A stretch of 64,000 nucleotides of DNA from positions 54,125 through 118,124 of the forward strand of contig VFJZ01000030.1 of assembly GCA_009885805.1 (NCBI GenBank), given 5' to 3'. The stretch is from Actinomycetota bacterium (GTDB lineage Bacteria > Actinomycetota > Thermoleophilia > Gaiellales > F1-60-MAGs149). The notes below the pieces were generated by a model. The model saw nothing but the letters and a program-made list of their open reading frames with translations. It had not been told where the DNA came from and did no database searches. Shown here piece after piece: positions 1 through 9,844 of this stretch. A program made the position numbers and the translations under genes. Each line of letters begins with the position of its first letter. The stretch's first letter is position 1.

Positions 1-2
1 TG

Positions 3-3000
3 GAGGAGTGGGGGCTCGCCGACGCGACCTTCGAGCACAACCGGGCGGCGGCCGCGCTCGCCCGGGCGGCCGCGGACGAAGTCTCGACGCCGTCGTGGCG
101 CCGCTACGTCGCCGGCTCGGTCGGGCCGACCGGGATGCTGCCATCGGGCAACGACCCGACGCTGTCGGCCATCACCTACCCCGAACTGGTGGAGCTGTTC
201 CGCGAGCAGGTCGTCGGCCTCCTCGCCGGCGGCGTCGACCTGCTCCAGATCGAGACGATGCAGGACATCCTCGAGACGCGCGCGGCGATGAACGGCGCCC
301 GCCGTGCCTTCGTCGAGACGGGTCGACCCGTGCCGCTGCAGGTCTCGGTCGCGCTCGACGTCACCGGCCGGATGCTGCTCGGCACCGACATCGCCGCCGT
401 CGCCGCGATCCTGCGCGGGCTGAAGGCCGACATCATCGGCACGAACTGCTCCGTCGGCCCCGAGCATCTGCGCGAACCCGTGCGCTACCTCTGCCAGGAG
501 TGCGACCTGCCCGTCGTCGTCGTCCCGAACGCCGGGTTGCCGCTGAACGTCGACGGCGAGACGGTGTACCCGCTCGGGCCGTCCGAGATGGCCGAGCAGA
601 TGGCGGCGTTCGTCCGCGACTGGGGCGCGAACGTCGTCGGCGGCTGCTGTGGGACGACGCCGGAGCACATCCGCCAGCTCGGCGAAGCGGTCCGGAGCGT
701 CACCCCGCGACCGCGGCACCCCGTGTTCCGGCCGGCGATCGCCTCCGCCATGGCGGCCGTCGCCCTGCACCAGGAGCCGCGCCCGATGATCGTCGGCGAG
801 CGCGTCAACACCCAGGGCTCCCGCAAGGTCAAGGAACTCGTCCTCGCCGACGACTACGACGGCATCCTCGGCGTCGCCCGCGACCAGGTCGAGTACGGCG
901 CCCACTGTCTCGACATCTGCCTCGCGCTCACCGAACGTGGCGACGAGGCCGACCAGATGGTGCACGCCACGAAGAAGCTGTCGATGGGCGTCGAGGCGCC
1001 GCTGATGTTCGACACGCTGGAGACCGACGCGCTGCGCAGGGGCCTGGAGACGTATCCCGGCCGCGCGATCGTCAACTCGATCAACATGGAGAACGGCCGC
1101 GCCCGGATCGAGGAGTTCGTGCCGCTCTGCGTCGAGCACGGGGCGGCGGTGATCGCGCTCACGATCGACGAGGCCGGCATGGCGAAGACGCGCGCCGAGA
1201 AGGTCCGCGTCGCCCGCAAGATCCACGACATCTGCTGCGACGAATATGGCCTGGCACCGTCCGACCTGATCTTCGACGCCCTCACGTTCACGCTCGCGAC
1301 CGGTGACGCCGAGTGGAGCGACTCGGCCGTCGAGACGATCGCGGGCATCCGCCTGATCAAGCGCGAACTGCCGGGCGTCCTGACGTCGCTCGGTGTCTCG
1401 AACGTCTCCTTCGGCCTCTCCCCGAAGGCGCGCGCCGTGCTCAACTCCGTCTTCCTGCACCACTGCGTCGAGGCCGGCCTCGACCTGGCGATGGTCAACC
1501 CGACGCACACCGTTCCGTACATGGAGATTCCCGCCAACGAGCGCGAACTCGCCGACGACCTCGTCCTGAACCGCCGGCCGGACGCGCTGCAGCGGCTGAT
1601 CGCGCACTGCGACTCGATGCCGCTCGACGACCCCGGCACCTCGCTCGCCGACCGCTACGCCGAGCTTCCAGCCGACGAGCGCCTGCACCAGAAGATCCTC
1701 CACCGCATCAAGGACGGCATCGAGACGGACATCGAGGCGGCGCTCGACGGGCGCGGCGGGCGCGGCAACGACGAGGCCGTCGCACTGCTCAACACCGTCC
1801 TTCTGCCCGCCATGAAGGACGTCGGCGACCGCTTCGGCCGCGGCGAGCTGATCCTGCCGTTCGTCCTGCAGTCGGCCGAGGTGATGAAGAAGGCGGTCGC
1901 GAAGCTGGAGGGCTACCTCGACCGCATCGACGGCCAGTCGAAGGGCAAGGTCGTGCTGGCGACGGTGTTCGGCGACGTGCACGACATCGGCAAGAGCCTC
2001 GTCAACACGATCCTCTCCAACAACGGCTTCACGACGTACGATCTGGGCCGCCAGGTGCCGATCCAGGTGATCCTCGACAAGGCGGTCGAGGTCGGGGCCG
2101 ACGCGATCGGGCTGTCCGCGCTGCTCGTCTCGACGTCGAAGCAGATGCCGCTCTGCCTGCACGAGCTCGACGCGCGCGGCCTCGACTTCCCGGTGCTGAT
2201 CGGCGGCGCCGCGATCAACCGCTCGTTCGGACGGCGGATCTGGCACCTCGAGGACGGGCGGCCGTACGGCGGCGGTGTCTTCTACTGCCAGGATGCGTTC
2301 GAGGGCCTCGACACGATCGAGCTGCTGCAGACGGACGAGGGTCGTGCCGAGCTGAAACGGTCGCGGCAGGAGGAGGCCGACCGGTACCTCGCGGAGGTGG
2401 CGCGGGCTCGCGCCGTGCGACCGGCCGTCGCGGCCGGGCAGCGAGCCGACCTACCGCGGGTGCGCGTGCCGGAGGCACCCTTCTTCGGCGCCCGCATTGC
2501 CGACGACGTGCCGATCGACGAGGTCTGGGCGGGGATCGACCTGCGGACGCTGTACAAGTCGAGCTGGGGCGCGAAGAACGCGAAGGGCGCCGAGTTCGAC
2601 CAGCTCGTCGCGACCGACTTCGAGCCCCGTCGCCTGCGCATGCAGGCCGAGGGTGTCGCGGCCGGTTGGCTGCGTCCCCGCGGCGTGTACGGCTACTTCC
2701 GCTGCGCCGCCGACGGCGAATCGCTGGTGCTGTTCGACGCCGACGGCGACAGCGAACTCGGCCGCCTCGCCTTCCCGCGCCAGGAGCGGCACGATCGGCT
2801 CTGCATCGCCGACTACTTCCGTCCGATCGACGACGCCGAACGCGACGTGGTCGCCTTCCAGGTCGTCACGGTCGGCCGCGAGGCGCAGGATCACGTCGAT
2901 GCGCTCTACGCCGCCGAGGAGTACGCGGAGCAGTACTTCGCGCACGGCCTCGCGATCGCCGCCACGGAGGGGATGGCGGAGGCGCTGCACACGCGCATCA

Positions 3001-3239
3001 AGCGCGAGCTCCGCATGGAACCGGATCAGGGCCGACGCTACTCGTGGGGGTACCCGGCCTGCCCCGACCTCGAGCACCACGCGCTCGTCTGCGACCTCCT
3101 CGGCGCGTTCGACGCGATCGGCATCGGCCTCACGTCGGCCTTCCAGCTCGACCCGGAACAGTCGACCGCGGCGATCGTCGTGCACCATCCGTCGGCGGTC
3201 TACTTCTCCGCGCTGCGTTCGGAGCGCGCCACCGCCTGA
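3..3239 (+). CDS. metH: Cobalamin-dependent methionine synthase, 5' end missing
   Basis: It transfers a methyl group from methyltetrahydrofolate through cobalamin to homocysteine, giving methionine. The frame is open from base 3, so the start lies outside the window and 1078 residues are visible. Domains in order: homocysteine methyltransferase with the zinc-ligand motifs TNCSVGPEH (near residue 148) and GGCCGT (near 213); pterin-binding domain from RPMIVGERVN (near 260); cobalamin domain with GDVHDIGKSLV, whose His is the cobalt ligand (near 658); and a C-terminal AdoMet reactivation domain with RRYSWGYPACPD (near 1012). All four modules are present, so this is the full-length reactivatable type (E. 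coli MetH has 1227 residues). The S-adenosylhomocysteinase gene 5 kb downstream supplies homocysteine to the same cycle. Identification is secure; only the missing start is uncertain. Confidence 0.97.
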   Translation, partial: EEWGLADATFEHNRAAAALARAAADEVSTPSWRRYVAGSVGPTGMLPSGNDPTLSAITYPELVELFREQVVGLLAGGVDLLQIETMQDILETRAAMNGARRAFVETGRPVPLQVSVALDVTGRMLLGTDIAAVAAILRGLKADIIGTNCSVGPEHLREPVRYLCQECDLPVVVVPNAGLPLNVDGETVYPLGPSEMAEQMAAFVRDWGANVVGGCCGTTPEHIRQLGEAVRSVTPRPRHPVFRPAIASAMAAVALHQEPRPMIVGERVNTQGSRKVKELVLADDYDGILGVARDQVEYGAHCLDICLALTERGDEADQMVHATKKLSMGVEAPLMFDTLETDALRRGLETYPGRAIVNSINMENGRARIEEFVPLCVEHGAAVIALTIDEAGMAKTRAEKVRVARKIHDICCDEYGLAPSDLIFDALTFTLATGDAEWSDSAVETIAGIRLIKRELPGVLTSLGVSNVSFGLSPKARAVLNSVFLHHCVEAGLDLAMVNPTHTVPYMEIPANERELADDLVLNRRPDALQRLIAHCDSMPLDDPGTSLADRYAELPADERLHQKILHRIKDGIETDIEAALDGRGGRGNDEAVALLNTVLLPAMKDVGDRFGRGELILPFVLQSAEVMKKAVAKLEGYLDRIDGQSKGKVVLATVFGDVHDIGKSLVNTILSNNGFTTYDLGRQVPIQVILDKAVEVGADAIGLSALLVSTSKQMPLCLHELDARGLDFPVLIGGAAINRSFGRRIWHLEDGRPYGGGVFYCQDAFEGLDTIELLQTDEGRAELKRSRQEEADRYLAEVARARAVRPAVAAGQRADLPRVRVPEAPFFGARIADDVPIDEVWAGIDLRTLYKSSWGAKNAKGAEFDQLVATDFEPRRLRMQAEGVAAGWLRPRGVYGYFRCAADGESLVLFDADGDSELGRLAFPRQERHDRLCIADYFRPIDDAERDVVAFQVVTVGREAQDHVDALYAAEEYAEQYFAHGLAIAATEGMAEALHTRIKRELRMEPDQGRRYSWGYPACPDLEHHALVCDLLGAFDAIGIGLTSAFQLDPEQSTAAIVVHHPSAVYFSALRSERATA

Positions 3240-3272
3240 GCGCCGCTGGCGGGTTCGCGCCAGCCGCGCCGG

Positions 3273-3278
3273 TATACT
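3273..3278 (+). promoter_or_regulatory. Possible -10 element TATACT
   Basis: TATACT is one mismatch from the TATAAT consensus and stands out in GC-rich DNA. It lies 56 bases before the chosen start of the LCP gene and after the metH stop. No convincing -35 box is visible. Confidence 0.4.
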
Positions 3279-3334
3279 CGCTGGATCAACCGCCAGCTCC
3301 GGGCCTGCTTTCCGCGGTCCGTGGCGCCTCAGCC

Positions 3335-5284
3335 GTGTCGACGACGAAGCCACCCGAAACTCCCGTCGAGTTCCCGGCCCGCACGAACGGCAGCGGGCCC
3401 GTGCGCCCCTCGATGCGTGTCTACCGGGCCGGCAACGGCAAGGCGCCGAAGAAGAAGCGCCGCGCGCTACGCATCGTCGGCTGGATGATGCTCGTGCTCG
3501 TGATCATCGGCGGGGCGGGTGCCGGCGCCTTCTACCTCTACGTGCAGGACGTCGTCGCCGAGATCGCGACGCCGCGCGCGGGCGATGAGCCGGCGTTGGA
3601 GGCGATCGCTCCCGTTACGCCCGGCGCCGGACCCGTCGCCTCCCGCCCGGCGGTGTTCCTGTTGATCGGCGAGGACCGGCGTGGCAACGAGGGGCGTGGT
3701 CGGTCCGACACCCTGATGCTGGTGCGTGTCGACCCGCGCAAGAAGATGATCTCGTTACTGTCCGTCTCCCGCGACTGGATCGTCGACATCCCCGGGTACG
3801 GGCCGCAGGCAATCACCGAGTCGTACATCCTCGGCGGGCCCAAGCTCGCGATCGAGACCGTCTCCGGCGCCACGGGTGTCGACATCAACTACTACGTCTC
3901 GGTCGACTTCAACGCTTTCCAGCGGATCGTCGACGCCTTCGACGGCGCCTACCTCGACGTCGACCGGCGCTACTACAACCTCAATCGCAACACCGCCGCC
4001 ACCGACTTCGCCTCGATCGACCTCGAGCCCGGCTACCAGCTGATGCTCGGCGACAGCGCCCTGTCGTTCGTCCGGCACCGCCACGACGACGACGACACGT
4101 TCCGGCTCGCCCGGCAGCAGGCGTTCCTGCACGAGTTCAAGCACAAGGCCGACCCGGTCACGGTTTCACGTAACATCCTCGACCTGCTCGACGTCGCGAA
4201 GAAGAACCTGAAGATCGTCGGCAAGCCCAAGATGGGGAAAGATCAGCTGGAGGAGTGGGCCAACGCCCTGCGCAGCACGCCGAAGAACAACATCGTCAGC
4301 CTCCGGCCGGAGATGTCGCGGCACCCGCTCGACGTCAACCGCATCACCGTCGCGCCAGCCGAGATCGAGAGGGTCGTGGACGAGTTCCTCGATCCGGACC
4401 CGACCGTCCCGGCGCGTGCCGCCGACCAGGCGGCCGGCAAGAAGCCGAAGGCCCCCACCTTCACCGCCGCCGAGGTCGGCGTCGAGGTGAGGAACGGCAA
4501 CGGCACGCCGGGCCTCGCGTTCGTGGCCGAGCAGGACCTCAGGGCGCGCGGCTGGGCGAAGACGGCTGCGAACGGCGACGCGCCGGAGACGTTCAGCTCG
4601 GTGATCTACCACGACGGCCGCAAGGAATCGCTGGCGGCGGCGAAGGCGCTGCAGGCGGTGATCCAGCCGAGCGAGCTGAAGCCGCTCGACCAGGCCGCGA
4701 TCGACGGCCTCAACGCTGCGGCCGCGTCGAAGCACAACGACGACGGTCTCGACGTCGGCGTCACCGTCGTCCTCGGGCTGAGTTTCAGCCAGCTGGCGCG
4801 GGAGAGGGAGACGGCGCTGCCGGACGCCGTCAAGGCCGAGGTGATCAGCGACCGCGGCCGCGATGTGAAGGAATGGCAGAAGGCGGAGAAGAAGGTCGGC
4901 TACGCGTTGATGATGCCGACCCGGTTGCCGTCCGATGCGGTGCTCGGCGACCCGAACTTCCGCTCCTACCAGGACTTCCGGGTGTACAGGCTGCGCGGCA
5001 AGAACGCGCTGCACGTGACGTACTACCGGCGCTCGAACCCGCGCTCGGCGAGCTTCGGTTTCCAGGCGCTCGACTGGGAGGAGCCGCCGATTCTGAAGTC
5101 GCCGAACGAGATCCGCAAGTTCGGTGGGCGCGATTACAAGCTGTACTTCAACGGCGCGAAGCTCCATCGCGTCGCCTGGCGCGCCCAGGGGAAGACCTAC
5201 TGGCTGTCCAACTCCCTCGTGGACGGCCTCTCGAACACGACGATGTGGGCGATCGCGACCGGCTTCAAGTCGGTCCCGAACTAA
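3335..5284 (+). CDS. LytR-CpsA-Psr (LCP) family cell-wall glycopolymer ligase with LytR_C domain and extra C-terminal region
   Basis: LCP proteins attach polyprenyl-linked glycopolymers (arabinogalactan, teichoic acid, capsule) to peptidoglycan outside the membrane. From GTG 3335 the protein has 649 residues. A basic cytoplasmic head (KKKRR) precedes one membrane helix (about 46-72). The LCP domain follows with RSDTLMLVRVDP, SVSRDW and later SFVRHRHDDDDTFRLARQQ, whose arginines and aspartates bind the lipid pyrophosphate. A LytR_C domain starts near residue 382 (VEVRNGNGTPGLA). The last 150 or so residues are an additional domain I do not recognise. An ATG at 3413 (MRVYRAGNG) is an alternative start. 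The next gene makes UDP-glucuronate, which fits cell-envelope polysaccharide synthesis. Confidence 0.88.
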   Translation: MSTTKPPETPVEFPARTNGSGPVRPSMRVYRAGNGKAPKKKRRALRIVGWMMLVLVIIGGAGAGAFYLYVQDVVAEIATPRAGDEPALEAIAPVTPGAGPVASRPAVFLLIGEDRRGNEGRGRSDTLMLVRVDPRKKMISLLSVSRDWIVDIPGYGPQAITESYILGGPKLAIETVSGATGVDINYYVSVDFNAFQRIVDAFDGAYLDVDRRYYNLNRNTAATDFASIDLEPGYQLMLGDSALSFVRHRHDDDDTFRLARQQAFLHEFKHKADPVTVSRNILDLLDVAKKNLKIVGKPKMGKDQLEEWANALRSTPKNNIVSLRPEMSRHPLDVNRITVAPAEIERVVDEFLDPDPTVPARAADQAAGKKPKAPTFTAAEVGVEVRNGNGTPGLAFVAEQDLRARGWAKTAANGDAPETFSSVIYHDGRKESLAAAKALQAVIQPSELKPLDQAAIDGLNAAAASKHNDDGLDVGVTVVLGLSFSQLARERETALPDAVKAEVISDRGRDVKEWQKAEKKVGYALMMPTRLPSDAVLGDPNFRSYQDFRVYRLRGKNALHVTYYRRSNPRSASFGFQALDWEEPPILKSPNEIRKFGGRDYKLYFNGAKLHRVAWRAQGKTYWLSNSLVDGLSNTTMWAIATGFKSVPN

Positions 5285-5303
5285 CAGGCGGAGGCGGTCA
5301 GCG

Positions 5304-6614
5304 ATGAGTCGTGAGCCGATCGGCGTGATCGGAGTCGGATACGTCGGTCTCGTGACGGCCGCCTGCTTCGCCGACCTCGGTCACGAGGTGATCTGCCGCG
5401 ACATCGACGCGGCCAGGGTCGACGTCCTGCGCGGCGGTGGCGTGCCGCTGCACGAGCCGGGACTGGAGGACCTGCTCCGCCGCAACCGTCGGCGCCTGCA
5501 CTTCACGCTCGACCTCGACGCCCTGTTCGCGCGCGCCCGGCTGGCCTTCATCTGTGTCGACACGCCGCCGATGCCCTCCGGCGATGCGGACCTGTCGCGG
5601 GTGCAGGCGGTGATCGATGCGATACCGGTCAGCGCCGAGGGCGCCGGCCTGGTGATGAAGTCGACGGTGCCGGTCGGCACGGGCGAGAAGGTGCGGCGGG
5701 GGCTCGACGCCCGTGGCCTGCACGGCGTCGCGTACGTGTCGAACCCGGAGTTCCTGCGCGAGGGCTCGGCGGTGTCGGACTTCATGGCTCCCGACCGGGT
5801 CGTCGTCGGCGCCGCCTCCAGCGACGACGCCGATCGCGTCGTGCGCCTGTACGACGGCATCGACACCGAGATCGTGCGCACCGACGTCGCCTCGTCGGAG
5901 ATGATCAAGCTCGCGGCGAATGCATTCCTCGCTACGAAGATCTCGTTCATCAACGAGATCGCCAATGTCTGCGAGGCGGTCGGCGCCGACGTCGCCGAGG
6001 TCGCGCGCGGGATGGGCCTGGATCGCCGGATCGGCGCCAGCTTCCTCCGTCCCGGCATCGGCTACGGCGGCAGCTGCTTCCCGAAGGACGTCCGGGCGCT
6101 CAAGCAGCTCGCCGGCAACTCCGGCTACCACTTCCAGCTGCTGACGTCGGTGATCGAGGTGAACGAGATCCAGAAGCGCAAGGTCATCTCCAAGCTCGAG
6201 CGTCACCTCGGATCGCTGCGCGGCCGGCAGATCGCGTTGCTCGGCATCGCCTTCAAGCCGAACACCGACGACGTTCGCGAGGCGTCGAGCCTCGTGCTCG
6301 CCTCGCGGCTCGTGGCCGAGGGTGCCGAGGTCAGGGCGTACGACCCGGTCGCCGACGGCGCCGCCGTCGCAGCCATCGGCGCGCGCGTCGTGACCACCCC
6401 CGGCGAGGCGCTCGACGGCGCCGACGCGGCCGTCATCGTGACGGAGTGGAACGAATTCCGGGCCGTGCTCGATCCGGCGATGCGGGACCGGATGGCGCGC
6501 CCGCTGCTGATCGACGGCCGGAACCTGCTCGACCCGGCCGAGGCCGCGGCAGCCGGGTTCGAGTACGAGTGCGTCGGCCGGCCGAGCCTGACGTCGCCCG
6601 TGACCGCCACGTGA
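5304..6614 (+). CDS. ugd: UDP-glucose 6-dehydrogenase
   Basis: It oxidises UDP-glucose to UDP-glucuronate with two NAD+ (a GDP-mannose dehydrogenase role is possible). The 436-residue protein has the N-terminal nucleotide-binding motif GVGYVGLVTAAC, NPEFLREGSAVSDF, the central helix KLAANAFLATKISFINEI, and the catalytic cysteine in GYGGSCFPKD (near residue 257). The C-terminal UDP-binding domain has GIAFKPNTDDVREASS. ATG 5304 has a GGCGGAGG ribosome binding site just upstream. Its stop overlaps the start of the next gene, a nucleotide-sugar pyrophosphorylase, so the two are probably translationally coupled. Confidence 0.95.
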   Translation: MSREPIGVIGVGYVGLVTAACFADLGHEVICRDIDAARVDVLRGGGVPLHEPGLEDLLRRNRRRLHFTLDLDALFARARLAFICVDTPPMPSGDADLSRVQAVIDAIPVSAEGAGLVMKSTVPVGTGEKVRRGLDARGLHGVAYVSNPEFLREGSAVSDFMAPDRVVVGAASSDDADRVVRLYDGIDTEIVRTDVASSEMIKLAANAFLATKISFINEIANVCEAVGADVAEVARGMGLDRRIGASFLRPGIGYGGSCFPKDVRALKQLAGNSGYHFQLLTSVIEVNEIQKRKVISKLERHLGSLRGRQIALLGIAFKPNTDDVREASSLVLASRLVAEGAEVRAYDPVADGAAVAAIGARVVTTPGEALDGADAAVIVTEWNEFRAVLDPAMRDRMARPLLIDGRNLLDPAEAAAAGFEYECVGRPSLTSPVTAT

Positions 6615-7558
6615 TCGCGATCATCCTGGTCGGCGGTGAGGGGACACGGCTACGCCCGCTCACGATCGACCGTCCCAAGCCGATGCTGCCGATCAACGGT
6701 CGCCCGTTTCTCGCACACATGCTCGACCGCGTCGCCGCGACCGGCGTCACGGACGTCGTCTTCTCCTGCGGATACCTGCCCGACGCGATCGTCGCAGCCT
6801 TCGGTGAACGGTACGGCTCGCTCGACCTCTCGTACGCGCTCGAGCCGACCCCGCTCGACACTGCCGGCGCGATCCGCTTCGCCGCTGAGGGACGGGTCGA
6901 CGGGCCGTTCCTCGCCCTGAACGGCGACGTCCTCGCGACCGCGCCGCTGCAGGGCCTGATCGACCGGCACCGCGCGGTGGGCGCGCGCGCCACGATCACG
7001 CTCACGGCCGTCGCCGATCCGAGTCGCTACGGCCTCGTCACGTGTGCGGACGACGGCGCCGTCAGGGCCTTCCTCGAGAAGCCCGCACCCGACGCGCTGC
7101 CGCCCGGGCCGGGGCCGCACTGGATCAACGCGGGCGCGTACCTGCTCGATCGCTGGTTCCTCGACGTCGTCCCGTACGGCGTCCGGCGCAACATCGAGCG
7201 CGATGTCTTCCCGGCTCTCGTCGGCAAGGGGCTCCACGCCTGGCGCAGCGACGGTTACTGGAACGACATCGGCACGCCCGAGACGTACCTCGCCGCGAAC
7301 ATGCACCTCTCCGGGGGTGCGAGCGTGCTCGCGGACGGGGTGCAGGTGCATGACGGCGCGGTCGTCGAGGGAAGCGTCATCCTCGAGCGCGCCGCGATCG
7401 GCCCCGGCGCGACCGTCCGTGACTCGGTCGTCGGCCCGGACGCCGTGATCGGCGCCGGCGCGGTCGTGGAGGACGGCTGCATCGTCGGGCCCGGCGTCGC
7501 CGTCGCCCCGCGCAGCCGGCACAGCGGCGAGCGCCTGAACGGCGAGGTCGTGACGTGA
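6611..7558 (+). CDS. Nucleotide-sugar pyrophosphorylase, probably mannose-1-phosphate guanylyltransferase
   Basis: It activates a hexose-1-phosphate with a nucleoside triphosphate. The 315-residue protein begins at GTG 6611, which overlaps the ugd stop (GTGA). The N-terminal Rossmann-like domain shows LVGGEGTRLRPLT, the lysine of RPKPMLPI and LNGDVL. The C-terminus is a short left-handed beta-helix of hexapeptide repeats (GAVVEGSVILERAAIG). The following phosphoglucose/phosphomannose isomerase favours mannose-1-phosphate and GDP-mannose, but glucose-1-phosphate cannot be excluded from sequence alone. It lies in a tightly packed run ugd - this gene - isomerase. Confidence 0.85.
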   Translation: MIAIILVGGEGTRLRPLTIDRPKPMLPINGRPFLAHMLDRVAATGVTDVVFSCGYLPDAIVAAFGERYGSLDLSYALEPTPLDTAGAIRFAAEGRVDGPFLALNGDVLATAPLQGLIDRHRAVGARATITLTAVADPSRYGLVTCADDGAVRAFLEKPAPDALPPGPGPHWINAGAYLLDRWFLDVVPYGVRRNIERDVFPALVGKGLHAWRSDGYWNDIGTPETYLAANMHLSGGASVLADGVQVHDGAVVEGSVILERAAIGPGATVRDSVVGPDAVIGAGAVVEDGCIVGPGVAVAPRSRHSGERLNGEVVT

Positions 7559-8541
7559 TCGTGCCGGCGACGATGCACGGGCAGGCGCTGGCGTTCGGTC
7601 GCCAGCTGCGCGAGTCGGCGGCGCTCGCGACCGGGCTCGTCGCCGGGCCGTTCGACGGCGTCGCTCTCTGTGGACTCGGCGGCTCGGCCGCCGGCGGCGC
7701 GCTCGCGCGCGGTTTCCTGCACGACCGCCTGCGGCTCCCGGTGACGCCTGGCCTGCCGGGCCATGTGGGGCCGGGCAGCCTGGTCGTCGTCACCTCGTAC
7801 TCGGGCGCGACTGCCGAGGCGCTCGACGCCTTTGCCGAGGCCGGGCGGCGCGGGGCGCGTCGCGTCGTGATCACCTCCGGCGGCGCCCTCGCGCAGCGCG
7901 CCGCCGACACCGGCGTGCCCGTCGTCCTGATCCCGGGCGGTTGGCAGCCGCGCGGCGCGCTCGGCTACCTGCTCGGCCCGCTCCTCGTGCTCCTCGACGA
8001 AACCGGAGCGGCACCCGGCGCGGCCGGGCTGATCGGCCCCGGCGCCGACGCCGCCGATCTCGCCGCCGGTCGCGACGACGAGGCCCGCGACGTCGCGGCA
8101 GCGCTCGCCGGAACGGTCCCGGTCCTCTACGGCGCCGGCCTCCGCGCGCCCGTCGCGGTGCGACTGAAGGCGCAGATCAACGAGAACGCCAAGGTCGCCG
8201 CGTTCGCCGGCGAGCTTCCCGAGGTCGCGCACAACGAGGTCCTCGGCTGGTTGCAGCTGCGCCGCACCGCGCACCGCCATACGGCCGTCTTCCTGCGCGA
8301 CGCGAACGAGCCGCCGGCGCTCGCCGCGCTCATCGCCGCCGTCGCCGCCGAGGTCGCCGGTGACGGCGCCCAGGTACTGTCGCTGACGGCGGCCGGCGCC
8401 GACGAGGTGTGCCGCGCCTTCGGGCTGCTCGCGTTCGGCGATCTCGTCTCGTGTCACCTCGCCGTGAACGAGGGCACCGATCCGCTCGACACGGCGCGGC
8501 TCGACCGTCTCAAGGCGCGGCTGGCGCTGGCGCGGGAGTAG
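7555..8541 (+). CDS. Bifunctional phosphoglucose/phosphomannose isomerase (SIS family)
   Basis: It interconverts fructose-6-phosphate with glucose-6-phosphate and mannose-6-phosphate. The 328-residue protein starts at GTG 7555, overlapping the previous stop by 4 bases. The first SIS domain shows ALCGLGGSAAGG and VTSYSGATAEALD. The second half has LKAQINENAK, ELPEVAHNEVLGW, the conserved catalytic region of the bacterial/archaeal bifunctional enzyme, and a late histidine in LVSCHLAVNEGTDPLD. It links central metabolism to the GDP-mannose-type precursor of the preceding gene. The family is clear; the preferred substrate is inferred. Confidence 0.88.
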   Translation: MIVPATMHGQALAFGRQLRESAALATGLVAGPFDGVALCGLGGSAAGGALARGFLHDRLRLPVTPGLPGHVGPGSLVVVTSYSGATAEALDAFAEAGRRGARRVVITSGGALAQRAADTGVPVVLIPGGWQPRGALGYLLGPLLVLLDETGAAPGAAGLIGPGADAADLAAGRDDEARDVAAALAGTVPVLYGAGLRAPVAVRLKAQINENAKVAAFAGELPEVAHNEVLGWLQLRRTAHRHTAVFLRDANEPPALAALIAAVAAEVAGDGAQVLSLTAAGADEVCRAFGLLAFGDLVSCHLAVNEGTDPLDTARLDRLKARLALARE

Positions 8542-8544
8542 ACT
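8539..8544 (+). promoter_or_regulatory. -10 element TAGACT before ahcY
   Basis: TAGACT overlaps the stop codon of the isomerase gene and ends 9 bases before the GTG of ahcY. There is no Shine-Dalgarno sequence in between, so the message would be leaderless or nearly so. Confidence 0.45.
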
Positions 8545-8553
8545 CCGCGGACT

Positions 8554-9813
8554 GTGGACGCCCACGACGTCACCGACCTCGGCCTCGCCGCCGACGGGCG
8601 TGGCCGCATCGAGTGGGCCGACCGCGAGATGCCGGTGCTCCGCCTGATCCGCGACCGCTTCGCGCGGGAGCGACCCCTCGAGGGGATCTGCGTCGCGGCC
8701 TGCATGCACGTGACGCCGGAGACGGCGAATCTGATGCGGACGCTCGCGGACGGCGGCGCGCGGGTGCTGCTCTGCGCATCGAACCCGCTTTCCACCCAGG
8801 ACGAGGTCGCCGCGTCGCTCGTCGCCGACTACGGCATCGCGACGTTCGGCCGCCGCGGCGAGGCTGACGAGACGTACTACACGCACATCGACCGCGTGCT
8901 CGACCGGCGGCCCGCGATCGTCATGGACGACGGCGGCGACCTGATCAAGGTGCTCCACGCCGACCGGCGCGACGGTCTCACGGACGTGATCGCCGGCACC
9001 GAGGACACGACCACGGGCGTCATGCGGCTCAAGGCGATGGAGGCCGACGGCGTCCTCGCCTTCCCGATCATCGCGGTCAACGAGGCGCAGACGAAGCACC
9101 TGTTCGAGGATCGCTACGGCACCGGCCAGTCGACGATCGACGGCATCGTGCGGGCGACGAACATCCTCCTCGCCGGGCGTTGCATGGTCGTTGCCGGCTA
9201 CGGACTCAGCGGCCGCGGCATCGCCGACCGGGCCAGGGGGATGGGCGCGCACGTGATCGTGCTCGAGGTCGACCCGATGCGCGCCCTGCAGGCCGTCATG
9301 GACGGCTACCGCGTGATGCCGGTCGCCGATGCGGCGCGGCGCGGCGATGTCTTCGTCACCGTCACGGGTGACATCCACGTCCTGCGTCGGGAGCACTTCG
9401 AGGTGATGCGTGACGGCGCGATCATCGCCAACGCCGGGCACTTCAACGTCGAGGTCGACGTGCCGGCACTCGAGGAGCTCGCGGTCGAACGGAGGTCGCC
9501 GCGCCCGGGCCTCGAGCAGTTCCGCCTCGCCGATGGCCGCAGCATCGCTCTGCTCGCCGAGGGACGCCTCGTCAATCTCACGGCCGGCGAGGGACATCCG
9601 GCAGCGGTGATGGACCTTTCCTTCGCGAACCAGGCGCTGTCGACGGAGTATGCGGTCCGCCACGGCGCCTCCCTCGAGCGTCGTGTCTACGTCGTGCCCG
9701 ACGCGATCGACTCGGAGATCGCCCGCCTCAAGCTGGCCACGCTCGGCCTCGAGATCGACGTCCTCACCGACGCGCAGTCGCGCTACCTCTCGACCTGGGA
9801 TCACGGGACGTAA
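8554..9813 (+). CDS. ahcY: S-adenosylhomocysteinase
   Basis: It splits S-adenosylhomocysteine into adenosine and homocysteine, using bound NAD+. The 419-residue protein has [47 protein letters not shown], the lysine motif [18 protein letters not shown], the NAD fold [10 protein letters not shown] (near residue 215), and [10 protein letters not shown]. It is the short archaeal-type form that ends in YLSTWDHGT and lacks the longer C-terminal tail with Lys/Tyr seen in many proteobacterial and eukaryotic enzymes. GTG 8554 is chosen because of the TAGACT box 9 bases upstream. It feeds homocysteine to metH at the start of the window. An S-inosylhomocysteine hydrolase role is the main alternative. 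Confidence 0.93.
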   Translation: MDAHDVTDLGLAADGRGRIEWADREMPVLRLIRDRFARERPLEGICVAACMHVTPETANLMRTLADGGARVLLCASNPLSTQDEVAASLVADYGIATFGRRGEADETYYTHIDRVLDRRPAIVMDDGGDLIKVLHADRRDGLTDVIAGTEDTTTGVMRLKAMEADGVLAFPIIAVNEAQTKHLFEDRYGTGQSTIDGIVRATNILLAGRCMVVAGYGLSGRGIADRARGMGAHVIVLEVDPMRALQAVMDGYRVMPVADAARRGDVFVTVTGDIHVLRREHFEVMRDGAIIANAGHFNVEVDVPALEELAVERRSPRPGLEQFRLADGRSIALLAEGRLVNLTAGEGHPAAVMDLSFANQALSTEYAVRHGASLERRVYVVPDAIDSEIARLKLATLGLEIDVLTDAQSRYLSTWDHGT

Positions 9814-9827
9814 TGGTTCGACGCAAT

Positions 9828-9840
9828 GGGGCCTGGCCCC
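9828..9840. repeat. REP-like palindrome GGGGCCTGGCCCC
   Basis: This 13-base palindrome is the same family as the clusters near 39.0 kb and 63.5 kb. It ends 4 bases before the GTG of mtnA, so it occupies the place of the ribosome binding site. In RNA it would form a GC hairpin next to the start codon. Confidence 0.75.
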
Positions 9841-9844
9841 TTAG

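Noticed and set aside
7255..9804. 849-codon minus-strand open frame opposite the isomerase and ahcY genes
   Set aside because: Same shadow effect; plus-strand genes have clear catalytic motifs.
9826..9828. ATG at 9826 as start of mtnA or of a longer gene
   Set aside because: It is in the frame of the following UDPGP gene and reads into Arg-rich nonsense; GTG 9845 gives the MtnA family N-terminus.
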